Origin: Flavobacteriales bacterium
GTDB lineage: Bacteria > Bacteroidota > Bacteroidia > Flavobacteriales_F > PHOS-HE28
Assembly (NCBI GenBank): GCA_016705955.1
Contig: JADJKO010000006.1
Span: 288,734-352,733 of the forward strand
Direction: 5' to 3'
DNA: 64,000 nucleotides
Below are positions 36,352-45,190 of this stretch, one piece after another. The position numbers and the translations under genes were made by a program. Under the pieces are notes generated by a model, which saw only the letters and a program-made list of their open reading frames with translations, was not told where the DNA came from and searched no databases. How positions within the stretch are numbered: position 1 is the first letter of the stretch; each line of letters begins with the position of its first letter.

Positions 36352-38793
36352 TCACCACTGCACCCGCGCGCTCACCACAAAATTCCTCCCCGGCGCGCTC
36401 ACCCCACTCGCGAAAGTCCGGTAGTACGTATCCAGGATGTTCTCCAACCCGGCTTGCACCGAGAATAACGGTGTGAAGGCATAGGACGCGCGCACGTTCA
36501 CCGTCTGCCACGCAGGCGTGCCCTTCACCGTGGCGTATTGGATATTATCCTCGCTGCCGTCGCTGAGGTCGTAGTCGCCCAGTCGCTTCCACCCGTTGTA
36601 CACGAGGTAGCATTCCGCGCGCACCTTCTTCGCGCGCCACTCCAACGACGTGCGACCGTACACCGGCGGGATGTGGTCCAATGCGCGCTCCGGTGCATCC
36701 GCCGTAGCATGCACGCGCCCCATGGTATAGGTGAGTGAACTGCGCAGGGTGAAGTGCGGATCGAGCACTACGATCACTTGGCCTTGTGCACCTTGGATCG
36801 TCGCTTCGCGGGCGTTGGTCAATGCGGTCACCTTGCTCAAGGTGCCGTCGTAGTCGATGCTGTCGCTGCCGTTCACGGTGTGGTTGCCAACGATCAGCGC
36901 GTTGGCGTATAGTGTGTGGAAAGCGCTCACATCGATCGTGAAACGGCCATCGATCGTCTTGCTCAGGCCGAGTTCGAAGTTGGTCGTTGTCTCCGGCTTC
37001 AACCCGGTGTTCGGAACGATCACCGTGCCCGGGGTGGAGTCGAAGACCTTGCCCATGTCGTCCACGTTCGGTGCGCGGAAACCGGTGCTCGCCAACGCCG
37101 TAAAGCGCCAGTCGTGCCCGGGTAGATAAACACCGCCAAGCCTCCAGTTCACCGCGCTGTTGCGTTGGGTGTAGGTGCCGTTCAGGAATTGGAAGTCCTG
37201 CTCGTCATTGAAACGGCTCTCCAATTCAACCTGTGAAAAACGCAGGCCTTCGCTCACGATGAAGTGTTCGTTCACCTCGAAGGTGTGCGAGAGGTACGCT
37301 GCCAACGTGTTCATCGTGGAACCACCGTTCGCGTAGCGCGTGCCGAGGTAGCTGATCGCTCCGCTGTGGATGTCCTCGCGCTGCGCTTCCGATGCCACCG
37401 TGTTCGCATAGTACTCCGCACCGTAGCGCAGTTCGTGTTTACCGATGCGCTTCTCGAAGTCGGCGCTCAGGCCCAGCACGTTCACCGTTTCCGTGCGGTG
37501 GTTCAGCCGGCTACTCCCAAAGCCACGGTTGTGACGGCTCTGCTCGATATGCTGATAGCTTGGGGTGATGCGCGCCTTGGAGTAGATGCAATGTGTGCGT
37601 TCCAATTCCAGCGTGTACGCCAGTAGCACGCGCCGCTGCGGACCGTAATACCATTCGGCTTGTGCGGGCAAATAGGCACCGGTGCTATCCACGGAGTATT
37701 CACCAAGCCGGTCGTAGCGCGGCACATCGGTGCTCGTGCTCAGCTGCGCGTTCAGCTGGTGAATGGTATGTGCGCCACTGCGGAATCGCAACTTCTGCAA
37801 TACGTCCACCTGCTTATAGCCGGAGGGGTCCTGCACGTTCGCATCTGCGTTCGCTACTGCGGTATCCGTGCCGTTCACAGTGTGAACCACAAAAGGCTTC
37901 AGGCCCCAGTCTCCAAGGAAGGGATCGCGCGTGGCACCCATGCGCAGATCACCGAAGTCGCTTGCTGTGATGCTCGTCAGGCTCGCCAACCGCCGACCGC
38001 GTAATTCCACCGTCGCGCTCGCCGTCTTCTCCTGGTTCGCAGTGCTTGTGCGCAGGGTCGCGCCACCAGCCACCACCACACCGCTGCTGTCCGCGAAACG
38101 CGGACTGCGCGTGATCAAATGCACCACGCCGCCCAGCGCATCGCTGCCATACACCACCGAACCGGGGCCGTTGATCACCTCGATGCGTTCGATCGCGTTC
38201 TGGTCCACCGTCATCAGGTCCTGCAAATGGCCCGCGCGGTAGATCGCGTTGTTCATCCGCACGCCATCCACCACCAGCAGCACGCGGCTCGCCTCAAACC
38301 CACGGATCACCGGACTGCCACCGCCCATCTGGCTGCGTTGCACATACAGCGCACCGCTGTTCTGCAAAAGGTCCGGTGTGGTCTGCTGGTCCAGAAAACC
38401 GATATCGCGCCGCGCCAAAACGTCGATCCGCTCCGGCACATCGCGCCGCTTCTCCTGGAAACGGCTCGCTGAGATCACCAGCTCGTTCAGGTCGAAGGCT
38501 TGTTGCTCCATGAGCAGTGTTCCGCCCGCGAGCGCAACAGCGGTGGTGCGCACACTGCGGTGGCCCAAGTGCGCCACCGTGATCGTTCCCCGGTTCTTGA
38601 AAGGGGTGATGTCCACTCGGCCGCGCGTATCCGTCACCGCGAAGGCGTTCGCTCCGAGCGTATCCGCGAAGAGGGTTGCACCCTCCAAGGGTAGCTGCGT
38701 CACCTTGTCCCGGATGGTGAGGGTTTGGGCCGTGGCCTCGAAGCAACACGCAGTAAGAAGAACAAGGCCAAGGGTATGCAAGTACCTGTACAT
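36352..38793 (-). CDS. TonB-dependent receptor, heme/hemoglobin type
   Basis: An 813-residue outer-membrane receptor. It has a signal peptide (LGLVLLTACCFEATAQ), a carboxypeptidase-like regulatory domain (about 24-105), a plug (VRMNNAIYRAGHLQDLMTVDQNAIERIEVINGPGS in two parts around 180-215) and a 22-strand barrel ending with FVVSARVQW. The segment FRAPNVDDMGKVFDS followed by VPNTGLKPETT matches the FRAP/NPDL region of heme and hemoglobin receptors (HmuR/HutA type). It imports heme or another iron source using TonB-ExbBD energy. No heme-utilisation partners are nearby, so the substrate is inference. Confidence 0.88.
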   Translation of the reverse strand: MYRYLHTLGLVLLTACCFEATAQTLTIRDKVTQLPLEGATLFADTLGANAFAVTDTRGRVDITPFKNRGTITVAHLGHRSVRTTAVALAGGTLLMEQQAFDLNELVISASRFQEKRRDVPERIDVLARRDIGFLDQQTTPDLLQNSGALYVQRSQMGGGSPVIRGFEASRVLLVVDGVRMNNAIYRAGHLQDLMTVDQNAIERIEVINGPGSVVYGSDALGGVVHLITRSPRFADSSGVVVAGGATLRTSTANQEKTASATVELRGRRLASLTSITASDFGDLRMGATRDPFLGDWGLKPFVVHTVNGTDTAVANADANVQDPSGYKQVDVLQKLRFRSGAHTIHQLNAQLSTSTDVPRYDRLGEYSVDSTGAYLPAQAEWYYGPQRRVLLAYTLELERTHCIYSKARITPSYQHIEQSRHNRGFGSSRLNHRTETVNVLGLSADFEKRIGKHELRYGAEYYANTVASEAQREDIHSGAISYLGTRYANGGSTMNTLAAYLSHTFEVNEHFIVSEGLRFSQVELESRFNDEQDFQFLNGTYTQRNSAVNWRLGGVYLPGHDWRFTALASTGFRAPNVDDMGKVFDSTPGTVIVPNTGLKPETTTNFELGLSKTIDGRFTIDVSAFHTLYANALIVGNHTVNGSDSIDYDGTLSKVTALTNAREATIQGAQGQVIVVLDPHFTLRSSLTYTMGRVHATADAPERALDHIPPVYGRTSLEWRAKKVRAECYLVYNGWKRLGDYDLSDGSEDNIQYATVKGTPAWQTVNVRASYAFTPLFSVQAGLENILDTYYRTFASGVSAPGRNFVVSARVQW

Positions 38794-38995
38794 AGGTGGG
38801 AGGATCAGCGGGGAATTCGGAAATGTGGTTGAACCTGCGGCGCGAAGTAAGGACGGGATGAGGGTTCAATACAAGACAACACGCCGCTGGATCGTTCCGG
38901 TTCGATCCCCACAATCCTCATCAGCCTTCCAATACCCTTCGTCACCCTTGTGCAAACCTCTGTCCACTTGGGCCGGAAGCGAACCACTGGCCCGT

Positions 38996-39003
38996 TATGT
39001 TTG
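38996..39003 (+). promoter_or_regulatory. -7 box TATGTTTG
   Basis: Exact TAnnTTTG match 24 nt before the S8 protease ATG; the nearest TTG upstream is 25 nt away, longer than usual. Confidence 0.45.
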
Positions 39004-39027
39004 TCGGGAATCCCTCGGAACCGGAAC

Positions 39028-41805
39028 ATGAAGAAGCTCGTTACCCTCGTCCTTGCGGCTGTGGCCGTGTGCGGCCCCCTCCGCGCACAGCTCAGCGGCC
39101 CTGAATACCTCCCCGGAGAGATCCTGCTCATGCTCCAGCCCGGAGCCGATGCGAATACGATCGTTACCGATCTTGCCGTGCTCGATGGCCACACCACCGG
39201 CCTGCGGATCGATCACGAAGTGAGCGCACCCATGCGGGCGTGGTTGCTGCGTTTCGATGCCGATGCCCTGCCCCAGTGGAACATGCTGCGCGCGGTGCTG
39301 TACCATCCTGCAGTCCTCCTTGCCCAGAACAACCACGTGGTGAAGGAGCGCGTGGTGCCCAATGACACCCAGTACGGCCAGCAGTGGCACCACCAGAACA
39401 TCGATAGCGAGGCAGCGTGGGACATCAGCACGGGTGGCGTCACGGCTACCGGCGACACCATCGTGGTGGCGATCATCGAGAACGCCGATCTCGGTCACGC
39501 CGATCTCGCGGCGAACGCATGGCTGAACGCCGGTGAGATCCCCGGCAATGGCATCGACGACGATGGCAACGGCTACGTGGATGATCGTCGCGGATGGAAC
39601 ACACCGAGCAACAATGACAACGTGTACGGCGGCAGCCACGGTACGCAATGCGCAGGTATGATGGGAGCGGTCGGGAACAACGGTGCCGGTGTGGTGGGCG
39701 CGAATTGGAATGTGAGGATCATGCCCGTGAACTACGGCGGCACCAGCGAAGCGCAAGTGGTCGCAGCGTACACCTATCCATTGGTGATGCGTCGTCGCTA
39801 CAATGCGAGCAACGGACAGACGGGCGCCTTTGTGGTAGCCACCAGCGCGAGCTGGGGCATCGACGGCGGACAACCTGCGAACTCACCGATGTGGTGCGCG
39901 ATGTACGATACGTTGGGCACTGCGGGGATCCTGAACTGCGGCGCCACCGCGAACAACGCGGTGGATGTGGACAACGTGGGTGACCTTCCCACGGCCTGCC
40001 CGAGCGATTTCATGATCAGCGTCACCGCCACGAACACTACGGATCAGCGCACCTTCTCGGCTTGGGGCCTTACCACCATTGATGTGGGCGCACCCGGCGA
40101 GAACGTTCTTACCACCAGTATCGGTGGTGGCTTCGGCACCACCAGTGGCACCAGCTTCGCGTGTCCGCTTACGGCTGGCGTCATCGGCCTCTTGTACAGC
40201 GCACCGTGTTCCAGTTTGATGGGACTCGTTCACGCTGATCCAGTGGAAGGTGCATTGTATGTGCGCCAAAAACTCTTCGAAGGCGTGGAACAAGTAGGCA
40301 ACCTGCCGGGCAACATCGTGACCGGTGGCCGGATCAGTTCCGGCAACAGTATGCAGTTGATCATGGCCGCATGCGGTACGTGTCCTTCACCCTTTGGCGG
40401 CAATGTGGTGCGCAATGGTACCAGCGCCACCTTCGGCTGGACGGCCACGAGTGCAGGTCCGTTCAATGCACGCTACCGCGCGGTCGGTTCAACGGATTGG
40501 ATCGAAACGATGGGGATCGCCGTGAACGAACTTCTCGTATCGGGGATCGATCCATGCGTGGCGTACGAGTTCCAAGTGCAAGTGGAATGCGTAGGCGAGA
40601 CCAGCGATTACTCCAACAGCACGATCCTGAACCCGCCGATCGAAGCCGCACCGATCATCACGTCAAGTGCCTACCCGATCGTTTGCGCCGGATCACCCTT
40701 CACGCTCACCTCGAACGTGGCGCAGAACATTGAATGGAGCAGTGGCCAAACGACCGCGAGCATCAGCCCTGCACAGAGCGGATCCTACAGCGTCACCTTC
40801 ACCGGTGTGTGCGGCACGTACACTTCCGCTGCGGTGGATGTCACGGTGCTTGATGCGCCGGTACCGCCGACGGCGAACAACGTGCAACTGCCCGGACCCG
40901 GAACGGCTACGCTCGACGCAACAGGAACGGACATCAACTGGTACGCGACCGCGTCCGGTGGCATGGCTGTTGGCTCCGGGAACAGTTGGGTCACGCCCTT
41001 CCTGAATGCGACGACCAGCTTCTGGTGTGCCACTTCGATCACGCATACACCCACCCCTGTGTACGGCGGTAAGACGAACAATAGTACGGGCAACGGCCAG
41101 TACCACCCCAACGCGACCAACTACCAGCTCTTCACCGCGAGCCAACCGTTTATTATCCAATCGGTGAAGGTGTATGCGAATGGCGCGGGTAGTCGATCGA
41201 TCGGGATCATCACGGCCGCAGGCGCTACCGTGGTGCAAGGGACCTTCAACCTGCCTGACGGCGAAAGCCGCGTGGACCTGAACTTCCTTGTTCCATCGGC
41301 AGGTAGCTACGGGCTGCGCGTCATGGCGGGTGATCCGCAACTGTGGCGGGATGGTACCGGAAGCAACCTTGCTTATCCGTACGCGCTCGGCACCTTCGGC
41401 AGTATGACCAGCAGTAGCGCCACCGGCGGCAACGCCACGGTGTACTACTACTTCTTCTACGATTGGGAGGTGAGCGAACCTTTCGTGGTTTGCGAAAGCC
41501 CGCGTGTGGAAGTGGTGGTGGAAATGCCGACGGGGATCGCCGACGCCGAAGCAGGTGCAGCGGTACATGCCTTCCCGAATCCTGCGGATCGTGACTTCTT
41601 CATCGACCTCACCGGAGTGGATCCGCTCGGACGGAGTAGCATCGAATTGATGGACCCGACCGGACGGATCGTGGCGCGCAAGGCAGTGTCGAGTGGTCGC
41701 GCGACGATCACGACGGCCTTCCTCGCGAACGGTCTTTACGCATACCGCGTATTGCATGAAGAGCGTGTGATCCTCACCGGACGCGTGGTGGTGGAGCACT
41801 TGTAG
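39028..41805 (+). CDS. S8 subtilisin-family protein with T9SS sorting domain
   Basis: 925 residues from the ATG at 39028 (signal peptide KLVTLVLAAVAVCGPLRAQ). An N-terminal propeptide region precedes a subtilase domain (about 135-400). The His (H204, GSHGTQCAG) and Ser (S376, GTSFACP) of the triad are present. The position expected to hold the catalytic Asp (V-I-D-x-G motif) reads AIIENADLGH with Glu151. After it come a fibronectin-like module (ARYRAVGSTDWIETM), an Ig/PKD-like module, a module of about 230 residues shared with the VCBS protein at 23 kb, and a type A sorting domain (HAFPNPADRDFF to VVVEHL). It is secreted through T9SS; activity is uncertain because of the Asp-to-Glu change. 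Confidence 0.92.
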   Translation: MKKLVTLVLAAVAVCGPLRAQLSGPEYLPGEILLMLQPGADANTIVTDLAVLDGHTTGLRIDHEVSAPMRAWLLRFDADALPQWNMLRAVLYHPAVLLAQNNHVVKERVVPNDTQYGQQWHHQNIDSEAAWDISTGGVTATGDTIVVAIIENADLGHADLAANAWLNAGEIPGNGIDDDGNGYVDDRRGWNTPSNNDNVYGGSHGTQCAGMMGAVGNNGAGVVGANWNVRIMPVNYGGTSEAQVVAAYTYPLVMRRRYNASNGQTGAFVVATSASWGIDGGQPANSPMWCAMYDTLGTAGILNCGATANNAVDVDNVGDLPTACPSDFMISVTATNTTDQRTFSAWGLTTIDVGAPGENVLTTSIGGGFGTTSGTSFACPLTAGVIGLLYSAPCSSLMGLVHADPVEGALYVRQKLFEGVEQVGNLPGNIVTGGRISSGNSMQLIMAACGTCPSPFGGNVVRNGTSATFGWTATSAGPFNARYRAVGSTDWIETMGIAVNELLVSGIDPCVAYEFQVQVECVGETSDYSNSTILNPPIEAAPIITSSAYPIVCAGSPFTLTSNVAQNIEWSSGQTTASISPAQSGSYSVTFTGVCGTYTSAAVDVTVLDAPVPPTANNVQLPGPGTATLDATGTDINWYATASGGMAVGSGNSWVTPFLNATTSFWCATSITHTPTPVYGGKTNNSTGNGQYHPNATNYQLFTASQPFIIQSVKVYANGAGSRSIGIITAAGATVVQGTFNLPDGESRVDLNFLVPSAGSYGLRVMAGDPQLWRDGTGSNLAYPYALGTFGSMTSSSATGGNATVYYYFFYDWEVSEPFVVCESPRVEVVVEMPTGIADAEAGAAVHAFPNPADRDFFIDLTGVDPLGRSSIELMDPTGRIVARKAVSSGRATITTAFLANGLYAYRVLHEERVILTGRVVVEHL

Positions 41806-41881
41806 GCTCGTCGGCCCGGAGCGATCGTGGTTCGCTGCGGAAGCAGGGCATTAGCTTGCGGCTCCCGTTCGCATCGGGGTC

Positions 41882-42640
41882 ATGCACATGCGTCCGCTAT
41901 CGGTCGTTATCATCACCTTCAATGAGGAGCGCAACATCGGTCGTTGCCTGGAAAGCGTGAAGGGCGTGGCTGATGAGGTCGTGGTGGTGGACTCCTTCAG
42001 CACCGACCGCACTGAAGTGATCGTACGCGAACATGGCGCACGGTTCATTCAACATGCATTCGATGGCCACATCGAACAGAAGAACCGGGCGATCACACAA
42101 GCCACGCATCCCTTCATCCTGTCCTTGGATGCGGACGAAGCGCTGGACGACCGCTTGCGTGCCAGCATCCTCGCGGCGCGAAGCGGAAGTGCCGATGGCT
42201 TTACCATGAACCGGCTGACGAACTATTGCGGCAGTTGGATCCGTCACGGTGGCTGGTACCCGGATCGCAAGCTGCGCTTATGGGATAGTCGCAAGGGCCG
42301 TTGGGCGGGAACGAACCCGCACGACCGGTACGAGATGGATGCGGATGCGCGCATCGAACACCTGGAAGGCGACCTCCTACATTACAGTTACTACTCCGTT
42401 GCCGACCACGAGAAGCAGGTCGAGTACTTCACCACCATCGCCGCGAAAGCGCTTGCTGCGCAAGGCAAGCGGGCAAGTGCGTTAAAGTTGTGGTTGTCGC
42501 CGATCGCGAAGTTCATCGGCTCGTACATCATCCAGTTGGGCTTCCTGGATGGTCGTCACGGGTTCACCATCGCGCGGATCAGCGCACGCGCCACACGGAT
42601 GAAGTACACGAAGCTCAACGCGATCCAACACCGCGCATGA
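41882..42640 (+). CDS. Family 2 glycosyltransferase, LPS core type
   Basis: A 252-residue GT-A fold enzyme like WaaE/KdtX LPS core beta-1,4-glucosyltransferases. The sugar-nucleotide pocket is VVIITFNEERNIGRCLES plus VVDSFSTDRT, and the metal-binding DxD is in SLDADEALDD. The EQKNRAI and GGWYPDRKLRLW segments are typical of this subgroup. It would add a sugar from a nucleotide donor to lipid A-core at the inner face of the cytoplasmic membrane. It overlaps the GT9 heptosyltransferase gene (ATGA), so both act in the same pathway. Confidence 0.9.
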   Translation: MHMRPLSVVIITFNEERNIGRCLESVKGVADEVVVVDSFSTDRTEVIVREHGARFIQHAFDGHIEQKNRAITQATHPFILSLDADEALDDRLRASILAARSGSADGFTMNRLTNYCGSWIRHGGWYPDRKLRLWDSRKGRWAGTNPHDRYEMDADARIEHLEGDLLHYSYYSVADHEKQVEYFTTIAAKALAAQGKRASALKLWLSPIAKFIGSYIIQLGFLDGRHGFTIARISARATRMKYTKLNAIQHRA

Positions 42641-43629
42641 AGATCCCGGGTACTGTGATACTCAGTCGCCCCGATGCCTTGGGCGATGCGGTGGTGACGC
42701 TGACCACGGCGGGTTGGATCAAGGCGCACGCACAGGACACACGGATCATCGTGCTGTGCAAGGAGTACGCGCGTGCGGTGTGGAAGCACGGTGATCATGT
42801 GGATGGGATCATCACGTTGGAGGAATTGCAAGCAGGTGATGCGCCTTTGATGCTCGCCGCGACGAAGGCGGATGCGATCGTACACGTGTTCCCGCATCGC
42901 GATGTAGCGCTCTGGGCAAAGAAGGCGGGGATCCCACTTCGCATCGGGACGAGCCACCGTTTGTTCAATTGGACCACCTGCAACAGGTTGGTCCATTTCA
43001 CGCGCAAGCGCAGCCTCCTGCACGAAGCGCAGTTGAACATCAAATTGCTGGAACCGTTCGGTCTTCCGATGCCCACGAATGTGCAGGCGCTGGTTCCGCA
43101 CATGGGTCTGCGTGCGCCGACGCCGACCGATGAGGTGCGCTCCTTGTTGCGGATGGATCGAAGGCGCGTGATCCTTCATCCACTGTTGGGGAGTGGAGTA
43201 GGTTGGGGCTTGAACAACTATGCAACCCTCATTCGTTCGCTCGACCCCACGAAGTGGCAGGTGATCATCACCGGCACTTCCAAGGAAGCGGGGATCTACC
43301 GGAAGGAATTGCCGATGGATCTACCGCATGTCGCCGATGCCGGTGGTCGCTTCGATCTGGAAGAATTGATGATGCTGATCGGTTCGTGCAACGCGATGGT
43401 GGCGGCGAGCACCGGGCCGTTGCACATAGCTGCTGCCTTGGGACTGCGCACCGTTGGCTTGTTCTCCATGCGCCGTCCGATCTTCCCTGCGCGTTGGGCA
43501 CCACTGGGGATCGATGCGCACGCGTTGACCTTCGACCCTCTATGTACAGCGTGTGCAGCGGAACGGCAGTGCGACTGCATCACGCGGATCCCGGTCCAGC
43601 GGGTGATGGACCTCCTGGAGCGCGATTGA
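42637..43629 (+). CDS. Family 9 glycosyltransferase (heptosyltransferase-like)
   Basis: 330 residues from the ATG at 42637; the longer open frame to the left lies inside the GT2 gene. It has the GT-B fold of ADP-heptose:LPS heptosyltransferases: SRPDALGDAVVTLTTAGWIK at the N-terminus (D/GDxV/I loop) and ASTGPLHIAAALG in the donor-binding domain. It would extend the LPS inner core. The last 50 bp overlap the opposite-strand O-antigen ligase gene. The rfaE2 gene for ADP-heptose synthesis is at 52 kb. Confidence 0.92.
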   Translation: MKIPGTVILSRPDALGDAVVTLTTAGWIKAHAQDTRIIVLCKEYARAVWKHGDHVDGIITLEELQAGDAPLMLAATKADAIVHVFPHRDVALWAKKAGIPLRIGTSHRLFNWTTCNRLVHFTRKRSLLHEAQLNIKLLEPFGLPMPTNVQALVPHMGLRAPTPTDEVRSLLRMDRRRVILHPLLGSGVGWGLNNYATLIRSLDPTKWQVIITGTSKEAGIYRKELPMDLPHVADAGGRFDLEELMMLIGSCNAMVAASTGPLHIAAALGLRTVGLFSMRRPIFPARWAPLGIDAHALTFDPLCTACAAERQCDCITRIPVQRVMDLLERD

Positions 43630-45175
43630 GCGGAGCGGCGAAGACAAAGAGTGCGTAGTAGAGTGCGAAGAAGGTCGCGCCGGCTTGCGTTTCGATGGTG
43701 TCGTCCGTGAGGCACGAGATCCCGAACGCGATCGCCCAAGCGATGAATAGCGGGTTGTTCCAAGCGCCCAGTCGGTATGCGGGCCACCACCACGAGAACA
43801 AACTCCACAGCAGACCGAACACGCCGAAGGAGATCCAGAGCGTGAGGTATTCGTTGTGTGCGCGCAAGCGCCACTGCGCTTCGAGCGCACTGCGCGTTGC
43901 GGCGTAGTATGCGTCGAACGCACGTTGCGTATCCCCTGTTCCGACACCGTGGATCCAGTTCTTCTTGGCGATCGCCCAACCCGCCTTTTGGAATTCGATC
44001 CGCATAGCCACCGAGTGCCCGCTTGCTAATCCGACATCCCGATAGAGGTCGAGTTCGAAGAGCACCTCCTCCACGCGTTCGCGGATGGGACCGCGCTGTC
44101 CATGTTGCACGTTGGTGATGCCTTGCTCGATCGCACGTACGTCGGCATCGCTCAGGCTCATGACGCTCACGCTGTCCTTGCGAAGTCCTTTCGACGCGAG
44201 GTAACGCACCATGGTACTCCATAGCGGATGATCGCGGTCGTCGGGATCATCAAGCGTTCGGTTGCTGCGAAGCTTCCAGGTCCGGTGGAGTTCATTCCAC
44301 GCGAGGTAGGACCACACATGCGTGCCGTTCTCGGTCTGGGTGTTCGTGGTGTCGTGGTAGTAGCGTTCGCCACCGGCGGTGTACTCCTCCAACGTGGAGA
44401 TCCCTTTCGGCAGGGGTGCATGACGCGCTTCGATCAAGAGGGCGACCAACGTGAGCATCGCGACCGGCACCATGATCAGTAGCGCTCGTGTCCATGTGCG
44501 AATGCGCAGGCTTCGATCCTTCACCCAACGCCAGATCATCACAGCAGCGATGAGGGCGAGGACCACCAAGCCTTGGATGCTGCTCAATCGAGTGATCAGA
44601 TACGCGGCCGTCAATGATGCCATCAAGTGGATCACGTTCAACCACCATTGATCGGAGCGGTAGTACAGGAAGATGACCACTGCCATGCAGAGCAGCAGCG
44701 CGAGACGGATGTGACTGATGAACACAGAAAGCGCGCGATAATCTCCGGACGCGGCACCGCTGAACACAAGGCCGAATAGACCGCATGCGACCGCGCTCCA
44801 TGCACCCAGCCGTAACACGAGTCGCAATTCAGCTGCACTCAGTCGTTCCGAGCCGGAGAGGATCACGCCGAAGACGAGGATCGGAAAGAGGATACGGCCA
44901 AGATCAAGACCCCAAGCAAGGTCCTCCGTCCAGAGCAGTCCCACGAGATGAAGGATCAGAAAGGAGAGGAAGACCAGATTCGGGATCGAGGTGAATGCTT
45001 TGCGGAAGCGATCCTTCAACGTGCTAGTGGCCAAACCTTCAGCGATCCAGTTCGCCGCAAGGAGCATCTGCGCCATGCTGAGGAAAGCGGTGCTCCATGG
45101 AAGAAGGATGACGCAGAGCGCCAACGCACCTACATGCACTTGGCGGAAGACGCAATGGCTTCGCGGAAGGGTCAT
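43580..45175 (-). CDS. O-antigen ligase family membrane protein
   Basis: A 531-residue protein with about eleven transmembrane helices and a large periplasmic loop (about 245-420), the layout of WaaL/Wzy_C proteins. The loop holds FQKAGWAIAKKNWIHGVGTGD and LRAHNEYLTLWISFG, the two conserved Wzy_C stretches. It joins O-antigen or another polysaccharide to lipid A-core, or polymerises it; the two roles cannot be told apart by sequence. It follows the S41 protease gene by 15 bp and converges on the GT9 gene. Confidence 0.9.
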   Translation of the reverse strand: MTLPRSHCVFRQVHVGALALCVILLPWSTAFLSMAQMLLAANWIAEGLATSTLKDRFRKAFTSIPNLVFLSFLILHLVGLLWTEDLAWGLDLGRILFPILVFGVILSGSERLSAAELRLVLRLGAWSAVACGLFGLVFSGAASGDYRALSVFISHIRLALLLCMAVVIFLYYRSDQWWLNVIHLMASLTAAYLITRLSSIQGLVVLALIAAVMIWRWVKDRSLRIRTWTRALLIMVPVAMLTLVALLIEARHAPLPKGISTLEEYTAGGERYYHDTTNTQTENGTHVWSYLAWNELHRTWKLRSNRTLDDPDDRDHPLWSTMVRYLASKGLRKDSVSVMSLSDADVRAIEQGITNVQHGQRGPIRERVEEVLFELDLYRDVGLASGHSVAMRIEFQKAGWAIAKKNWIHGVGTGDTQRAFDAYYAATRSALEAQWRLRAHNEYLTLWISFGVFGLLWSLFSWWWPAYRLGAWNNPLFIAWAIAFGISCLTDDTIETQAGATFFALYYALFVFAAPLNRAPGGPSPAGPGSA

Positions 45176-45190
45176 GCGAAGCGCCCGGAA

